Shown piece after piece: positions 61,157 through 64,000 of a DNA stretch of 64,000 nt. The stretch is taken from positions 606,001-670,000 of the forward strand of contig VWZX01008270.1 in NCBI GenBank assembly GCA_013399015.1. Direction: 5' to 3'. The notes under the pieces were generated by a model. It was not told the origin of the DNA and did not search any database. It saw nothing but the letters and a program-made list of their open reading frames with translations. The position numbers were made by a program, and so were the translations under genes. The DNA is from Galbula dea. Its lineage: Eukaryota; Chordata; Aves; Piciformes; Galbulidae. How positions within the stretch are numbered: the first letter of the stretch is position 1; every line of letters starts with the position of its first letter.

Positions 61157-62414
61157 CTCTTCTGTCATAGTTATGCATATTTTTACAACTTCTTTTCCAG
61201 TAAAGAAGTTAAACTTTCTGGTCTAAACTCCTCTCACTCTTTTAAGTCACTGTTAAACAGTCATTCTGCAGTTGTTATTTCCCATTACTCTGAAACTGAG
61301 GACATTTAAGTATATAGGGTATACAATTACTATTAGTTTTTAACAGTACTTGTCAGCACATAAATTTGAGGCAGTTTCTTCCACCAACTCCACCCCCAAA
61401 AAGAAAGCAATAAAATTAAATAAAATGGAGAGTCATTTAGCCCTGTGCTGGTCTTCTCTCTGTGTTCTATTTTACCTGAATTCCGGTTTGTTGCTGTTTG
61501 GTTTTGATTGTTTCTGTTTTAATAAGTCACTACTCAACTGCAATTCAAATTCTTGCACTTTTGGTTGTATTTTGCTGTGGAGAGTTTTTCAAAACTGCAT
61601 GGAAGAATACCCAAAAACATAACCTAAACAGAAATTAGTAAACCCATAACATACCCAATTTTAAACATAAAGCCTATTCACCTTTTACTTCTTGTTTCCT
61701 TGCTCTTTTTCATCTATTGGGCCTCTATCTGAAGCTACTACCACCTGCTATCAGTCAGCAGAGCTAAATGAACTTACTGTTCCTCTAAGAGTCTGACCAT
61801 ACCCACAGATGAGACAGGAGCATTGTATTCTTGCAGTACTGCACTATTAGTAATTTTTTTTCCTAGTCTTAGCCTGGAAGTCTGATTTATTTTCAAAGGG
61901 AACTTCTTGAGTCAGCTGCATCTCATCTTACTGATGATGGCCATGCCATCTCTCCTTGATCCCAGCAGAGTACTCTGTTCCACTACATCAACTCCTAGGG
62001 ACACAGGAGGATAAAGCTGCATATCTGTTTTCCTATCATAGTCCTAATTCTTTCTAAACAACTGCTTATAGTCACAGCTCAGGTTTCCTAATATCCTGCT
62101 GTCCCTTGAATACAGCTTCCCAACCTCAAGGTGATATTGCTGCATTAACTATACTGCAAGTGGTTTCTTGTGATGTTAAGATCACCAATGTCTTCAGCTC
62201 TTTCTGTGGAAATATTGTCTCAGAAATACTTCAGTTATTTAAACAAGCTTCAAACAAAAATGAATAATACTCTAGTTACAGAGAAAAAAATATTTTCAAA
62301 GCATAAATATTATTTCTGTTATTCTGATTTTTAGTGCTGAAAACCTGAATGGATGTAGATGTAGCATTTAAATCAAAACTTGCCTTCAACACACAGCATG
62401 ACTTTTTTCATAGG
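61157..62414. other. non-coding stretch, nothing recognised
   Basis: Open frames are at most 90 codons with no family features. No repeat blocks were seen until the antisense CR1 at 62415. Confidence 0.55.
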
Positions 62415-62690
62415 TTTAGAGAATGGCTAGTGTTGTAAGGGACCCTGAGGATCACCAAGACCAACCATACCTATCACTAACATACCACTAAACCATGGCC
62501 CTAAGTAGCACATCTAAATGTTTCTTAAACACCTCCAGGTACGGTGACTCCACCACCTCCCTGGGCAGCCTATTCCAAAACTTTACAACCCTTTCAGTAA
62601 AGAAATTTCTTCTTATATCTAATCTAAAGCCTTTAGGTGAGTGTGGGTTCCACTTCCTACCAGACCCTTCTCAGTTGCTTTCATGATTTC
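62415..62690 (-). mobile_element. CR1 3' end, antisense, joined to an ORF1 relic
   Basis: On the plus strand the sequence reads 'tagagaatggctagtgttgt', 'aagggaccctgaggatcacc', 'aacacctccaggtacggtga', 'accacctccctgggcagcct' and 'tcttcttatatctaatctaa'. This is the complement of the last ~260 bp of a CR1. Instead of continuing into ORF2, the sequence passes within about 110 bp into the C-terminal end of CR1 ORF1, in the same orientation. The tail units are degenerate. Confidence 0.9.
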
Positions 62691-64000
62691 TAAACATCTA
62701 TCCCTTCTCTCAAATGAAATGGCAGAGCAAGTGTCCTCATCCCTGGCATGCTTCCCTTGGGCTTACTCCCAAGAGGCTCACTTATCTCCCCTTTCCCCTT
62801 CCTATCTAGTTTAAAGCCCTGTCAATGAGCCCTGATAACAACTCCTGCCCCCAAATCCTTTTCCCCACTCTGGGACAGGTGCATCCCATCTGCCACCAGC
62901 AGGCCAGGTGTCTCATATAACAGCCCATGATCAAAAAACCCAAAGCCCTGCTTTGATAACACCAGTCCTGGAACCATGAGTTGATCTGTTGTCTCTTCCT
63001 GTTAATTTCCTCATTCATGATTGCCACTGAAGGGATAGAGGAGAACACAACTTGTTTCCTGATCCCTTAAGCAGCTGTCCCAAGGCTCTAAAATACCTTT
63101 GAACTGATTTGGGTCTCCTCCTACCCACTTCATCACTACCCACCCAAAACACTAATCGGGGTAAAAATCAGAGGGGTTTACTAGGGCAGGAAGTTTGTCC
63201 TTTACCCCAGGGACGCAGCAGACTTCCCTGTGAAGTGGGTCAGGATGTCATATTGGCCCTTCTGCCCTCTCAGTAGAGAGTCACCCACAATAATGACATG
63301 TCTGCTTTCCCTTTGGGAGACAGTTGTGATGCCAGGTCTATGGCGACTTGGTGTTTCTGGCATTTCTGGCCTGGGTGAACCAGCCTCCTCTCCAACAACT
63401 AGTTCTTCCTACAGGACTCCATACCCATTCTGCAAGAGTAGCTGGGAAGGTGGGGGAAGCCAGCAGGGGATTTGCCTGCTTCTCTGAGCAGGGACTTGTT
63501 TCCATTCCCCTCCTTCTCTGAGGTGCTCTCCTACCACCTGGTGACAAGAGGACAGGGGATCCTCCAATTTATGCGGGGCCTCAACCTGTTTCCTTTGTTT
63601 CAGGGATTGGGTCCACCAGTCAATCTCTCACACTCCCTGATACTCCACAACCTCTCCACTTCATCCTTCAGCTCAGCCACCTGGCTAAGCAGATCTTTCA
63701 CCTGTGCACATCTGATAGAGGTGTTGCCTCCACACCCCTCATGGTCCATTTCAAGCACCATGCTTCTGCATTTTGCAGCCAGAAGCCTGGACACCCACAT
63801 GTTTACATGGGGCCTCTGTCTGAGTGCCTATAGTGTTTCTGGTGCCTATAGCGTTTCTAATATCAGCCTTCAGCCATGTAGCTACCATGGCTGGATCTCT
63901 GCAAGCAACTGACACCTTGCAACTCAAGGGTTAGCTGGGATGAGACCACTTCACCTCTGATCACTTAAAGAGACTGAACTTACCCTGTACATTGGCAGAG
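62691..64000 (-). mobile_element. CR1 5' half (ORF1 and upstream), antisense, runs off the window
   Basis: Minus-strand translations recover the recognisable parts of CR1 ORF1, described in the pseudogene entry. The DNA is more GC-rich than its surroundings, as CR1 bodies usually are. Beyond the ORF1 relic, at 63800-64000, the sequence would correspond to the N-terminal part or 5' untranslated region, and includes a short near-duplicate of 'gtgcctatagtgtttct'. Most CR1 copies lack this 5' half, so its presence next to a 3' end without ORF2 is unusual. The true 5' border lies beyond 64000. Confidence 0.82.
62800..63800 (-). pseudogene. CR1 ORF1 relic: coiled coil and SGNH esterase
   Basis: In order on the minus strand, the frame at 63800-63600 carries a heptad-like stretch, 'VKDLLSQVAELKDEVERL', consistent with the ORF1 coiled coil. 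At 63297-63265 the codons read 'VIIVGDSLLRG', which is block I of the SGNH/GDSL esterase family with its catalytic serine. At 62890-62879 they read D-G-M-H, the C-terminal block that supplies the catalytic aspartate and histidine. The frame at 63048-62806 includes 'FSSIPSV' and ends in 'RALN' at the expected C-terminus. The blocks lie in different frames, so the gene is broken by several shifts. In CR1 LINEs ORF1 is thought to act with the element RNA during retrotransposition, and the esterase domain is a known feature of the group. No active protein is encoded here. Confidence 0.85.

Noticed and set aside
63472..63912. 146-codon plus-strand open frame
   Set aside because: It is the antisense shadow of the CR1 ORF1 relic on the minus strand.
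1..64000. CRISPR arrays, operons, bacterial or phage genes, rRNA or tRNA genes
   Set aside because: No regularly spaced repeats, ribosome-binding sites, dense coding or cloverleaf structure was found. The composition and CR1 content are those of a bird nuclear genome.

Overview
The window is vertebrate nuclear DNA, and specifically bird-like. It is AT-rich and has no open frame above 150 codons. It carries many fragments of the CR1 LINE, several ending in the short ATTCTATG/ATTCTGTG tail repeats that mark avian CR1 copies. Bird order and chromosome cannot be told from the sequence. No host protein-coding gene, rRNA, tRNA, CRISPR array or bacterial feature could be supported. It reads as an intergenic or deep intronic stretch whose recognisable content is mobile-element relics.

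Layout. 1-4.06 kb: AT-rich, nothing recognised except a 22-bp perfect palindrome at about 3.98 kb. 4.06-6.19 kb: a cluster of three antisense CR1 segments; the middle one is the youngest and still shows the reverse transcriptase YADD box. 8.6-9.26 kb: an old CR1/L3-like relic followed by a MIR-type CORE-SINE relic. 17.0-18.0 kb: antisense CR1 with a mutated catalytic box. 20.7 kb: a 136-bp candidate MITE with imperfect inverted ends. 21-31.5 kb: sense CR1 fragments at 21.2, 24.5-25.2, 29.6, 30.9 and 31.2 kb. 35.5-36.5 kb: a sense CR1 split by a solo LTR (35952-36352, TG...CA) flanked by a perfect 6-bp target duplication. 36.5-45.5 kb: AT-rich, with candidate conserved or regulatory stretches but no repeat family recognised. 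45.5-48.1 kb: three short CR1 pieces. 52.97-54.15 kb: a very old CR1/L3-like ORF2 relic. 60.66-61.16 kb: sense CR1. 62.4-64.0 kb: antisense CR1 with the 3' end joined almost directly to an ORF1 (SGNH-esterase) relic, with ORF2 missing; it runs off the window.

How the parts relate. Nothing here forms a working pathway. The mobile elements give a relative history: MIR and CR1/L3-like relics are the oldest layer, then several CR1 subfamilies, then the LTR that inserted into an already resident CR1. The best-supported specific result is the solo LTR with its target duplication inside the CR1. I did not find convincing evidence for a novel functional system. The regulatory candidates listed under findings are hypotheses that need cross-species alignment.
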